A DNA stretch of 64,000 nt from Collinsella sp. (GTDB lineage Bacteria; Actinomycetota; Coriobacteriia; Coriobacteriales; Coriobacteriaceae), in contig DXZS01000014.1 in the NCBI GenBank assembly GCA_019419505.1, positions 42,123 through 106,122 of the forward strand, written 5' to 3'. Below the pieces are notes generated by a model. It saw only the letters and a list, made by a program, of their open reading frames with translations, did not search any database and was not told where the DNA came from. Position 1 is the first letter of the stretch, and each line of letters opens with the position of its first letter. The position numbers were made by a program, and so were the translations under genes. Positions 1 to 6,638 of this stretch are shown here, one piece after another.

Positions 1-769
1 CGGGGAAGTCCTCGAGCATGTCCTTGACCATGGCGTAGGTATCAAGCCAGGACTGGTCACGCTGCTCGGCATCGGCAGGAAGGAAGCCGTTCTTCTCCGT
101 GTACTCCTTAATCTGCGGAACGAGGTCATGACCCTCTTCATCGTAGATGTGCTTGAACCAACCGAAGTGATTGAGGCCGAAGTACACGGGCTCCGTCTTG
201 CTCATATCGCGACCGAGCAGGCGACCGTAAGAGCGCATGAGGTTGACAGGCTGGTCGCAGATGTTGAGGACGCGATGCTCATCGGGCAGAACGCGCTCGA
301 GACCATATGCCACAATAGCAGCCGGGTTGGTGTAGTTGATAATCCACGCCTCCGGGCTATGAGCGCGAACGTCGTTGACGATCTCAACCATGTCATGCAT
401 GGAGCGCATACCGTAAGCCATGCCGCCAGGGCCCACCGTTTCCTGGCCGATGATTCCCATATGCAGCGGAATCTTCTCGTCCTTGCTACGCATCTCGTAG
501 CCGCCGGTACGAATCTGGCAGAGCACAAAGTCGACGTCAGTGTATGCCTCGTCCTTATCGGTGGTGTAACCAAACTCCACACCGGGCTCCTCCTCGGCGA
601 AGAGGATCTTGCCAAACTCGCCAATCGGACGCTGACGCTCGGCATCGATGTCATAGAGCATCACGCGGTTCAGCGGCAGAATGTCCATGTGCTTGGTCAG
701 GGCTTTAAGAATGCCAGGGCACCACGTGGAGCCGCCGCCAACGATCACAATATTGAGCTTATCCTTCAT
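1..769 (-). CDS. GH4 family 6-phospho-alpha-glucosidase (5' part; continues past the window edge)
   Basis: The visible 256 codons are the N-terminal half of a glycoside hydrolase family 4 enzyme; the C-terminus lies beyond base 1. The protein opens with an NAD-binding loop (IVIVGGGSTW). It has the family's central QETVGPGGMAYGMRS stretch, an NYTNPAA motif and the active-site motif CDQP near residue 172. In GH4, CDxP is typical of 6-phospho-alpha-glucosidases, whereas CNxP marks 6-phospho-beta-glucosidases and CHS marks alpha-galactosidases, so a phosphorylated alpha-glucoside such as maltose-6-phosphate is the likely substrate. The enzyme would act in the cytoplasm after PTS uptake and needs NAD and a divalent metal. 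The ATG at 769 follows a GGAGG-type ribosome site. It is divergent from an RpiR regulator. The exact sugar is inferred from one motif. Confidence 0.85.
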   Translation of the reverse strand, partial: MKDKLNIVIVGGGSTWCPGILKALTKHMDILPLNRVMLYDIDAERQRPIGEFGKILFAEEEPGVEFGYTTDKDEAYTDVDFVLCQIRTGGYEMRSKDEKIPLHMGIIGQETVGPGGMAYGMRSMHDMVEIVNDVRAHSPEAWIINYTNPAAIVAYGLERVLPDEHRVLNICDQPVNLMRSYGRLLGRDMSKTEPVYFGLNHFGWFKHIYDEEGHDLVPQIKEYTEKNGFLPADAEQRDQSWLDTYAMVKDMLEDFP

Positions 770-1067
770 GTTCCGTCCCTCCAGGGTTGGCTGATCGGTG
801 TTCTCGAAGACCTTGGGCTCCGCGGTTGTCCTCGGCTTGCTTCGTTTCGATTGATATTTTGCGACATAAGGTCATTTGCGAGTCCCCGTGTGGGCCAATG
901 CGAAACGGGGACACATGATTTCGCTCACGACACAGATATGTGTAGGCAGACACGCACGTTTGCCCAGTTCATAGGCAATAGGCAATCTTGACCGATTACC
1001 GATTTCTCTCCTGGCTACACAAAGCGGTACCATATGTACGACGAGGTGCGAGGGGCTGAAACATCTT
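770..1067. promoter_or_regulatory. Divergent promoter region between GH4 gene and rpiR-type regulator
   Basis: This 298-bp gap separates two divergent genes and must hold both promoters. A short hairpin pairs GTCCCCGT (882-889) with ACGGGGAC (905-912). The middle is more AT-rich than the flanks. I could not assign a definite operator for the RpiR protein. Confidence 0.4.
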
Positions 1068-1817
1068 ATGAAAGATCAAGAATCTTTTTATGATCATGTG
1101 CGAGCTGGCGAGAGCAAGCTCAACGATCTCGAAAGCGAGATCATGCGCTACATCATCGAGCTGCGTGATGATATTGACGATGTCACGCTTAAGAGCGTTG
1201 CTGAACGGTTCTTCGTCGCTCCCAATACAATCGTCAGGCTTGCTCATAAGCTTGGCTTCTCGGGGTTTACGGAGCTCAAACAATCGTATTCCGCCTCGCT
1301 CGACCGCAATCGATTCACAATCGAGACACTTCCGCTCGACACCCAGCTCGTACAAACAAAAGACCTGCTTAACGACCGGGTCATCGACTCGGTTGTAAGC
1401 CTTATCCAGGACGCCTCGCATATCGTGTTCTTCTGCTCGGGCTTTTCGAAATACCCGTGCCTCGAGATGGCTGAAAAGCTCAAAATAATGGGCAAGAATA
1501 CCGACACGCTTAGTGAACGCCACGTCATGAGGCATTACGCAGAACTCCTCGGCAAAAACGACCTGGTCTTCAGCGTTTCCGTAAGCGGCGAGACGCAGGT
1601 GTCTATTGACGCTACATCGATAGCCAAAACGCGCGGATGCAAGGTCGTCACACTCACCGGCTTTTCTCGAAATTCTCTCTCGAAACTAGCCGACTACCCT
1701 ATCTACACCGTGCAAAAAGAAATCCGCTTGGGCAGCATGGACCTCGACAGTCGATTGATGTTCTATTACGTTTTCGAATTGATATTTGAGCGCTACTTCA
1801 AGCTGGCCAAGAAATAA
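1068..1817 (+). CDS. MurR/RpiR family transcriptional regulator
   Basis: This 249-residue protein has an N-terminal RpiR-type helix-turn-helix (roughly residues 10-75, with the helix around VAPNTIVRLAHKLGFSGFTELK). A SIS sugar-phosphate-binding domain follows (about 105-235, containing FFCSGFSKYP and SVSVSGET). Members of this family sense a phosphosugar through the SIS domain and control adjacent sugar-use genes. Its divergent position next to a GH4 phospho-glucosidase suggests that it controls that gene in response to the phospho-disaccharide or its product. Length and domain order are normal for the family. The direction of control (repressor or activator) cannot be read from the sequence. 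Confidence 0.9.
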   Translation: MKDQESFYDHVRAGESKLNDLESEIMRYIIELRDDIDDVTLKSVAERFFVAPNTIVRLAHKLGFSGFTELKQSYSASLDRNRFTIETLPLDTQLVQTKDLLNDRVIDSVVSLIQDASHIVFFCSGFSKYPCLEMAEKLKIMGKNTDTLSERHVMRHYAELLGKNDLVFSVSVSGETQVSIDATSIAKTRGCKVVTLTGFSRNSLSKLADYPIYTVQKEIRLGSMDLDSRLMFYYVFELIFERYFKLAKK

Positions 1818-1877
1818 AACTTGGCATGCGCCCGGCTTCGACTCTTTAGCAGTCTTCCATATGAAAGGTATCGTCCT

Positions 1878-2324
1878 ATGCAACGCGTACTGTTTATCTG
1901 TCATGGGAACATCTGCCGCTCGACGATGGCTGAGTCGGTGCTTACCGAGCTCGTACGCCGCGCTGGGCGCGAGGCGGAGTTCGTCATTGATTCTGCTGCG
2001 ACCTCAACCGAGGAGCTTGGCAACCCGCCGCATCATGGCACGGTCGCCAAGCTGCGCGAAGTCGGGATTCCCGTCGTTGCCCACCGCGCGCGCCAGGTGC
2101 GTCGCGCGGAGTATGGCGACTGGGATCACATTGTCTATATGGATGCTGAGAACGCGCGCGGCCTGCGTCGCATCTTTGGCGACGACCCCGACGGCAAGAT
2201 TACGCGCTTGCTCGATTGGACCGAGCGCCCCGGCGATGTGGCCGATCCCTGGTACACCGGCAACTTCGATGCCACCTACCGCGATGTGCTCGCCGGCTGC
2301 ACCGCTATGCTCGAGCAGCTGTAG
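1878..2324 (+). CDS. Low-molecular-weight protein-tyrosine phosphatase
   Basis: A 148-residue cytoplasmic phosphatase. The P-loop CHGNICRS carries the nucleophile Cys8 and phosphate-binding Arg14 (C-x5-R), and the general acid is Asp123 in DPWYTGNF, both diagnostic of the LMW-PTP fold. The frame is open from 1821, but the conserved protein begins at the ATG at 1878, which has AAAGG upstream, so the extra 19 codons are not used. Such enzymes dephosphorylate tyrosine on proteins, for example on capsule-type BY-kinases. No kinase or capsule gene lies nearby, so the substrate is unknown. It stands alone, followed by a hairpin-rich gap. Confidence 0.93.
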   Translation: MQRVLFICHGNICRSTMAESVLTELVRRAGREAEFVIDSAATSTEELGNPPHHGTVAKLREVGIPVVAHRARQVRRAEYGDWDHIVYMDAENARGLRRIFGDDPDGKITRLLDWTERPGDVADPWYTGNFDATYRDVLAGCTAMLEQL

Positions 2325-2361
2325 GCAAGCAAGGTCTCGGGCCACGCCTTCGGCGCGAAAC

Positions 2362-2483
2362 GAGCGTGGATAATCTCCCACATGAAAAATGAGCGTGGTT
2401 TTTCTCCCACTTTGAGCGTTCAAGTGCGCTCTAAACGGGAGAAAATCCACGCTCATTTTCTCGGCGGGAGATAATCCACGCTC
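2362..2483. repeat. Nested-hairpin intergenic repeat, copy 1 (GAGCG-GGA-CTCCC family)
   Basis: The outer arms at 2362-2379 and 2466-2483 are a perfect 18-bp inverted repeat (GAGCGTGGATAATCTCCC). Inside is a second pair at 2386-2408 and 2437-2459 (22 of 23 matching), then GAGCG/CGCTC at the tip. A related copy lies at 4135-4227. The two copies sit on either side of the DUF4143 ATPase gene. Confidence 0.8.
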
Positions 2484-2488
2484 AACTA

Positions 2489-2577
2489 CTCGTCGACGAT
2501 CTCGGCAAGCCAGACATTCAGCGTATCGACCTCGGGGCAGCAGAACTTGGCCGTACCGGGCTCGTTGCCGGGCATTC
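2489..2577 (-). pseudogene. Duplicated 3' fragment of the TIGR04076 gene
   Basis: Read on the minus strand, these 89 bases encode the last 29 residues of the intact TIGR04076 protein at 4292-4621 (PGNEPG-AKFCCPEVDTLN and onward to EIVDE) and then stop. Only one internal amino acid differs (T for A), while many third codon positions differ, so the copy comes from a diverged homologue rather than a recent tandem copy. The fragment has no start signal. It lies directly between the hairpin repeat and the ATPase gene. Confidence 0.8.
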
Positions 2578-2587
2578 GGAACTGGCC

Positions 2588-3949
2588 CTAGACGGGTTTG
2601 ACCTCCAGCTTTATCCCCTCGGCACGGGAGTCACCAAAAACATCCGAAAGGGTCCAGATCGCATACAGAGGCAGATAGAGAACGCCCCCGTCACGCTCAA
2701 CGTTGCCTCTCGAGAAAACAATCCCGCGTTTTACGCCATACTCGGCCGTTTCAAGCACATGGCCGAGTGCGGCGTGTGCATGGTAATAGGAGCCCGATTT
2801 AACCTCGATCGGAACAGCCGTTCCATCCGGTCCGTCAACCACAAAGTCCACTTCACCGCGCTTTTTTGTCTGATAGTAGTAAAGCTGGCGATTTTGGGCA
2901 GCCAGCTGCTGAGCCACCACGTTTTCGTACACGCCACCGAGGTTGGGCTCCTTGCTGTCGAGGTACGCCGCCTGGGCGACCCCGATAGGATAACGGGCCA
3001 TCAGCATCCCGATATCGGACTGGTACAGCTTGAACTGGGACGGTCGCGCTGTCTTAAGCAGCGGGGACTTTGGCTCGGTTACGATATCGGTCTTGAGGGC
3101 GACGCCGGCATCGACGAGCCAGACGAAGTCGCGCTGGTACTTCTCGAAATGGGCCTTGGGGTCGATCGAGTTGAGTACGAAGCGCTTGTTCTCGCCCTCC
3201 AGCATGACGGGCAGTTGGTCGAAGATGCTCTGCACCTGAAGTGCGCGCCCGTTCGCGTATTTTGAGATATCCCGACGGTATTGCCCGTTCAGCTCGGACT
3301 GGAGCTGGCGGACGGACGCCAGGTCACCCCGTGTGTCGAGGAATCGCTGCACAACTTCCGGCATCCCGCCGACGACGATATAGGTCCTGAAGTTTGCCAT
3401 CATTGCGTCGTGAATATAACCAGGAACCGGTGTCTCGTTGCGGCACGCATCGCAAATCGAGCGCCGCGCCTCTTCGCTCACCCCGATCGCCCAGCTGAAC
3501 TCCTCAAAATCCAGCGGGAACATCCTGAGCTCATGGACGTACCCCACGGGATAAGACCTGACGCCCTTGAATTGGGTCCCAAGCATGGACCCCGAGAATG
3601 CCCAGCGACAACGGCCGTCCTCGACAAGGAACTTGGCCATCGTCATGATGTCCGGCGCCTCCTGCACCTCATCGATAAATACGAGAGTTTTGCCCGGCGC
3701 TATCGACTTGCCCGTGAGAAGCGTCACCCTGCTGATGAAGTCATCAGCATCCCTCGCCCCGAGAAGGGCGTCTTTTGCCTGGCGGTTTTCCGCGAGATTG
3801 AGCTCGATATAGGTTGCGTAGTTTGACTTACCGAACTCGCGAATCGAGTAGCTCTTACCGATTTGGCGAGAACCCGTGACGAACAACGCCTTTCGTTCAA
3901 TGGATCTCTGCCAACAATCAAGCTCATCAGCGATTTTCCTGCGCAACAT
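2588..3949 (-). CDS. ATP-binding protein, AAA_14 / DUF4143 family
   Basis: A 453-residue protein of the widespread AAA_14-DUF4143 family. Residues 1-210 hold the P-loop ATPase: Walker A GSRQIGKS near residue 26 and Walker B VFIDEVQEAPD near residue 95. The C-terminal DUF4143 half ends with EVDFVVDG and PIEVKSG, which resembles a PD-(D/E)xK nuclease fold. The function of the family is not settled; it is often found as a lone, mobile, strain-variable gene. The start at 3949 is chosen for GGGAG five bases upstream. The frame stays open to 4078, but that stretch is three phased DNA repeats. The gene interrupts the area between a fragment and the full copy of TIGR04076, which suggests acquisition by insertion. 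Confidence 0.88.
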   Translation of the reverse strand: MLRRKIADELDCWQRSIERKALFVTGSRQIGKSYSIREFGKSNYATYIELNLAENRQAKDALLGARDADDFISRVTLLTGKSIAPGKTLVFIDEVQEAPDIMTMAKFLVEDGRCRWAFSGSMLGTQFKGVRSYPVGYVHELRMFPLDFEEFSWAIGVSEEARRSICDACRNETPVPGYIHDAMMANFRTYIVVGGMPEVVQRFLDTRGDLASVRQLQSELNGQYRRDISKYANGRALQVQSIFDQLPVMLEGENKRFVLNSIDPKAHFEKYQRDFVWLVDAGVALKTDIVTEPKSPLLKTARPSQFKLYQSDIGMLMARYPIGVAQAAYLDSKEPNLGGVYENVVAQQLAAQNRQLYYYQTKKRGEVDFVVDGPDGTAVPIEVKSGSYYHAHAALGHVLETAEYGVKRGIVFSRGNVERDGGVLYLPLYAIWTLSDVFGDSRAEGIKLEVKPV

Positions 3950-3972
3950 AAGCTCTCCCATCGCCTCGATAA

Positions 3973-4055
3973 ATGAAATGCAGATATTTATATCGACCAT
4001 TATCGATGAAATGCAGATATTTTTAGCGCCTGAATCGGATGAAATGCAGAAATTT
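3973..4055. promoter_or_regulatory. Three 17-bp direct repeats at exact 33-bp spacing upstream of the ATPase
   Basis: ATGAAATGCAGATATTT occurs at 3973-3989 and 4006-4022, and with one change (ATGAAATGCAGAAATTT) at 4039-4055. The start-to-start distance is 33 bp both times, about three helical turns, so the copies face the same side of the DNA. They lie 24-106 bp before the chosen ATG of the ATPase. This looks like a cooperative operator array. 33 is also divisible by 3, so a coding repeat in an extended N-terminus is the less likely alternative. Confidence 0.6.
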
Positions 4056-4134
4056 GACCTTACTCGCATACAGAACAACGACGCGTGCGCCTAAGCATGG
4101 GCATAAGTGAGGTCGGGATTCTCGCATACAAATC

Positions 4135-4227
4135 GAGCGAGGACTATCTCCCACTTTGAGCGCGAAATTGCGCCCAAAACGGGAGAAAATCCACGCTCGA
4201 TATTTCGACGGGAGATAATCCTCGCTC
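4135..4227. repeat. Nested-hairpin intergenic repeat, copy 2
   Basis: Outer arms 4135-4152 and 4210-4227 (17 of 18 paired) carry GAGCGAGGAYTATCTCCC. The interior contains CTCCCACTTTGAGCG and CGGGAGAAAATCCACGCTC as in copy 1 at 2362-2483, but one inner arm is missing. Confidence 0.75.
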
Positions 4228-4250
4228 GGTTACTCGCCAGCAACCACAAG

Positions 4251-4276
4251 GTGACAAAGGGGCTGTCCCTTTGTCA
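4251..4276. repeat. TGACAAAGGG palindrome
   Basis: GTGACAAAGGG is followed by CCCTTTGTCAC, a short perfect hairpin. Relatives occur at 13949-13980 and 26851-26884, with a half copy near 52137. It sits just downstream of the TIGR04076 gene and may act as a terminator. Confidence 0.65.
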
Positions 4277-4291
4277 CATTTGGCCGGTTGG

Positions 4292-4621
4292 CTATTCGTC
4301 GACGATTTCGGCGAGCCAGACGTTTAACGTATCGACCTCGGGGCAGCAGAACTTTGCCGCACCGGGCTCGTTGCCGGGCACGGTTCCGCCATAGCGCAGG
4401 ATATCGATATAGGGAAAGCCCACATGGCAGGCCATGGCGCACATCTTGCCGCGGTCTCGGTCAAAGTCAAAGACGTCACCCGGCTTATGACCGTGGTGGC
4501 AGCGGCACGTCCCCAGCTGGTCCACGCAGCTCACGCGGATACGCGGCCGCTTGCCACGCGGCGCGCCGAGCGGCCCGTTCTCGCCCGCAGGCTTGACGCC
4601 GCCCTCGCCAGCATTACTCAT
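4292..4621 (-). CDS. TIGR04076 family cysteine-rich protein
   Basis: A 109-residue protein matching the TIGR04076 pattern: a basic start, VSCVDQLGTC, GHKPGD, a short acidic segment, GKMCAMACHVGFPYIDILRYGG, a proline/glutamate linker, then FCCPEVDTLNVWLAEI. The five conserved cysteines suggest metal or redox binding, but the family has no established biochemical role. The ATG at 4621 overlaps the stop region of the upstream pyridoxamine kinase gene, so the two are translationally coupled in one operon. A TTG two codons earlier is possible. A degraded copy of the last 29 codons lies at 2489-2577. Confidence 0.82.
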   Translation of the reverse strand: MSNAGEGGVKPAGENGPLGAPRGKRPRIRVSCVDQLGTCRCHHGHKPGDVFDFDRDRGKMCAMACHVGFPYIDILRYGGTVPGNEPGAAKFCCPEVDTLNVWLAEIVDE

Positions 4622-5438
4622 GGTCAATCACATCCAGGCAGGCCTCGATGGGCAGGCCGGCAGACTTATCCTCCTGCGCAGCATTGCGCTCGATAAGCTC
4701 GGCCACCACGCGCATGGCATCGGCCGTGGCGCGCTGAAGCGTCCAACCGCTCATCACGCGACCCATAAGCACGGCCGAGAACGTATCACCCGTACCCGGG
4801 AAGTACACCGGGATCAGCTCGAAGGGGATCGTGAAGTACTCCCCCGCCACATGGTCGTAACCGATAACCGCGTTCGTGCCATTGACCACGGCGCTCGTAA
4901 TGACCACCGACTTGGCACCCAGCTCGCGCACGGCGTCCACAAGGGCGCGGGCCTCATCGGGCGTGATCTGTTCTGCAATAGGCGTATCGGTGAGCAGACA
5001 GGCCTCGGTGTAGTTGGGCACCGCGTAGTCTGCGCACTCCAGCAGGTGCCGCATAAGGCCAATCGTGGACTCGGGCACACCGGCATAGAGCTTGCCGTTG
5101 TCGCCCATGATGGGGTCGACGAACACCTTGGTGCCCTTTTGGGCGCGGCGGTGGCAAAAGTCCGAGATGGTACGCGTCTCTTCCTCGGTCACGATAAAGC
5201 CGGTCGAGATGGCGTCAAACTCAAAGCCGAGCTCCTCCCAGATAGCAAGGCTTTGGCGCACGTACTCGGTGGTGTCGTGGATGTAGAACTTGGGGTAGTT
5301 GAGCGTATCGGAAACGAGGGCCGTCGGCAGGTTGTGGATGCGATAGCCCATGTGCGACAGCACTGGCAGCATGGCAGAAAGCGCGACCTTGCCGTAACCG
5401 CACATATCGTTGATCAGCAGCAGCTGAGTGTTCTTCAT
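4614..5438 (-). CDS. pdxY: Pyridoxamine/pyridoxal kinase, ribokinase-like
   Basis: A 274-residue PfkB/ribokinase-fold kinase that phosphorylates pyridoxal, pyridoxamine or pyridoxine in the PLP salvage pathway. It shows the PdxY-type N-terminus with NDMCGYGKVALSAMLPVLS (substrate loop), VFVDPIMGDNGKLY, NYTEA, and the anion-hole/catalytic motif FPGTGDTFSA near residue 220, where the aspartate is the general base. Length is normal. The start has AAGGGGG six bases upstream. It is the first gene of a two-gene operon with the TIGR04076 gene. Confidence 0.9.
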   Translation of the reverse strand: MKNTQLLLINDMCGYGKVALSAMLPVLSHMGYRIHNLPTALVSDTLNYPKFYIHDTTEYVRQSLAIWEELGFEFDAISTGFIVTEEETRTISDFCHRRAQKGTKVFVDPIMGDNGKLYAGVPESTIGLMRHLLECADYAVPNYTEACLLTDTPIAEQITPDEARALVDAVRELGAKSVVITSAVVNGTNAVIGYDHVAGEYFTIPFELIPVYFPGTGDTFSAVLMGRVMSGWTLQRATADAMRVVAELIERNAAQEDKSAGLPIEACLDVIDHE

Positions 5439-5620
5439 GAGTGTCCCCCTTGGGTCGGGCGCGGCGCGACGGCGCCATAGTGCGACTAAGTGTAGCGCAG
5501 GGGGCGTTGCGAGCGGAGTCGAGCGGCACGAAGGGCAAATTGTTGCGGAAAGGTTTCGGAAATGGGGACTGTTTGCTCCATAACGGCCCAGTTGATACTA
5601 CTCATATAGTGCCATTTCAA

Positions 5621-5768
5621 AACTATGCCTATTTACTACGTTTAACCGCCCACCTCCAACCACAACAAATTTCGCTCCGACAAAACCGCAGGTAGATAGC
5701 TTGCGCTTTTTCAGAAATAGCTGTTGTGGTCGGGGATGCCGGATTCATCGTAGTAATTAGGCATAGTT
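5621..5768. repeat. 148-bp foldback element with 20-bp inverted ends
   Basis: AACTATGCCTATTTACTACG (5621-5640) pairs with CGTAGTAATTAGGCATAGTT (5749-5768) with one mismatch. An inner pair, ACCACAACA near 5659 and TGTTGTGGT at 5722-5730, extends the fold. On the minus strand the right half reads as a short open frame ending PNYYDESGIPDHNSYF then a stop, which may be a leftover gene end. There are no transposase remnants. The rest of the 5439-5891 gap shows nothing else I recognise. Confidence 0.6.
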
Positions 5769-5891
5769 TTTGGCGAGGCCGCTTCGAAAGGCGTCATCGC
5801 AGCCCAAAGTAATCCCTTTTCCTCCGTCCCCAAGGGATCACATGCACCGAAGCGGACCGTGGCGGAATCACATGTTGAGGACGGACAGCGA

Positions 5892-5989
5892 AAACGCTCC
5901 TAAGCGAGCAAGGTGGCGTGAAAGAGGAGGGCATAGGCCTTGTGGCCATGCCCGACGATTGAACGCCAGATTGCCGCTTAGGAGCGTTT
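5892..5989. repeat. Nested foldback upstream of the MarR gene
   Basis: AAACGCTCCTAAGCG (5892-5906) and CGCTTAGGAGCGTTT (5975-5989) are a perfect 15-bp inverted repeat. Inside is GGGCATAGGCC / GGCCATGCCC around 5930-5953. It lies before the marR promoter and may be a terminator or a repeat element. Confidence 0.6.
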
Positions 5990-6002
5990 GCAGCGTCGAG
6001 CG

Positions 6003-6030
6003 GTTACGGCGTTTGGTAAAACGCCGTAAC
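6003..6030. terminator. 12-bp perfect hairpin before the marR promoter
   Basis: GTTACGGCGTTT and AAACGCCGTAAC pair perfectly around a 4-base loop. It lies about 20 bases upstream of the -35 box at 6048, so it could insulate the MarR-ABC operon from upstream transcription. It has no strong T-tract. Confidence 0.45.
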
Positions 6031-6047
6031 TTAATAAGTTTGGTACC

Positions 6048-6107
6048 TTGACATTGATTTCTCACGCTCCTAAATTGGTTAGGCACAAAACAATTCCTCT
6101 ACCTAAC
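6048..6107 (+). promoter_or_regulatory. Promoter and likely MarR operator for the marR-ABC operon
   Basis: TTGACA (6048-6053) and TAAATT (6071-6076) are 17 bp apart, a strong sigma-70-type promoter. Overlapping and just downstream is an inverted repeat GTTAGGCA (6078-6085) / TACCTAAC (6100-6107), centred where a repressor would block transcription. The gene at 6132 encodes a MarR protein, so autoregulation is the natural reading. Confidence 0.6.
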
Positions 6108-6131
6108 TAAAGAAAGGAGCGGCACTAATTC

Positions 6132-6638
6132 ATGTGCGATGAACCTCTTAACTTTTGTTCGCACGAGCCCGGCGGCGACCCGTCACAGCCTGCGGATGTA
6201 CCCGAAGCGGTTAGCTCAGAAGACAAGCTTGCCAAGCGCATCCTCAATGGCCTGGGCTTTTGCGGCCATTACATGCATTTTCATGGCGGAGGCGTATCCG
6301 GCAAGGCGCCCATCATTTGCCTGCTGGCCAAGCAGCCCGGCGGTGAGATGTCGCAGCAGGAACTCGGCATGCACTTTGACCTCAAGCCGGGGTCGCTTTC
6401 CGAGATCCTGTCCAAGCTCGAGCTCAACGGCCTCATCGAGCGCAGCCGTAACCCCAAGGATCGACGGCAACTCACCATTCGCCTGACCGAAACCGGCCGG
6501 GAAAACGCCCGCATCGACCAGGCAGCCCGCATCCGCTTTAGGGAACGGGCCTTTAGCGCGCTCACCCACGACGAGCGCGAGGACCTCGCCGAAATGCTCG
6601 ATAAAATCCGCGTAACCTGGGAGGAACTGGATGATTAA
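6132..6638 (+). CDS. MarR family transcriptional regulator
   Basis: A 168-residue winged-helix regulator. The DNA-binding region spans about residues 70-135, with the recognition helix in SQQELGMHFDLKPGSLSEILSKLELNGLIERSRNPKDRRQLTIRLTETG; the DRR wing motif is typical of MarR proteins. A poorly conserved acidic first 30 residues precede it. It is the first gene of an operon: its stop overlaps the start of the first ABC subunit by 8 bases. MarR regulators next to heterodimeric exporters usually repress them until a drug or metabolite binds. The site at 6078-6107 is a candidate operator. Confidence 0.9.
   Translation: MCDEPLNFCSHEPGGDPSQPADVPEAVSSEDKLAKRILNGLGFCGHYMHFHGGGVSGKAPIICLLAKQPGGEMSQQELGMHFDLKPGSLSEILSKLELNGLIERSRNPKDRRQLTIRLTETGRENARIDQAARIRFRERAFSALTHDEREDLAEMLDKIRVTWEELDD

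Noticed and set aside
5441..6086. Short open frames (84 and 93 codons) in the gap before marR
   Set aside because: They overlap foldback repeats, lack ribosome sites and do not resemble known proteins.
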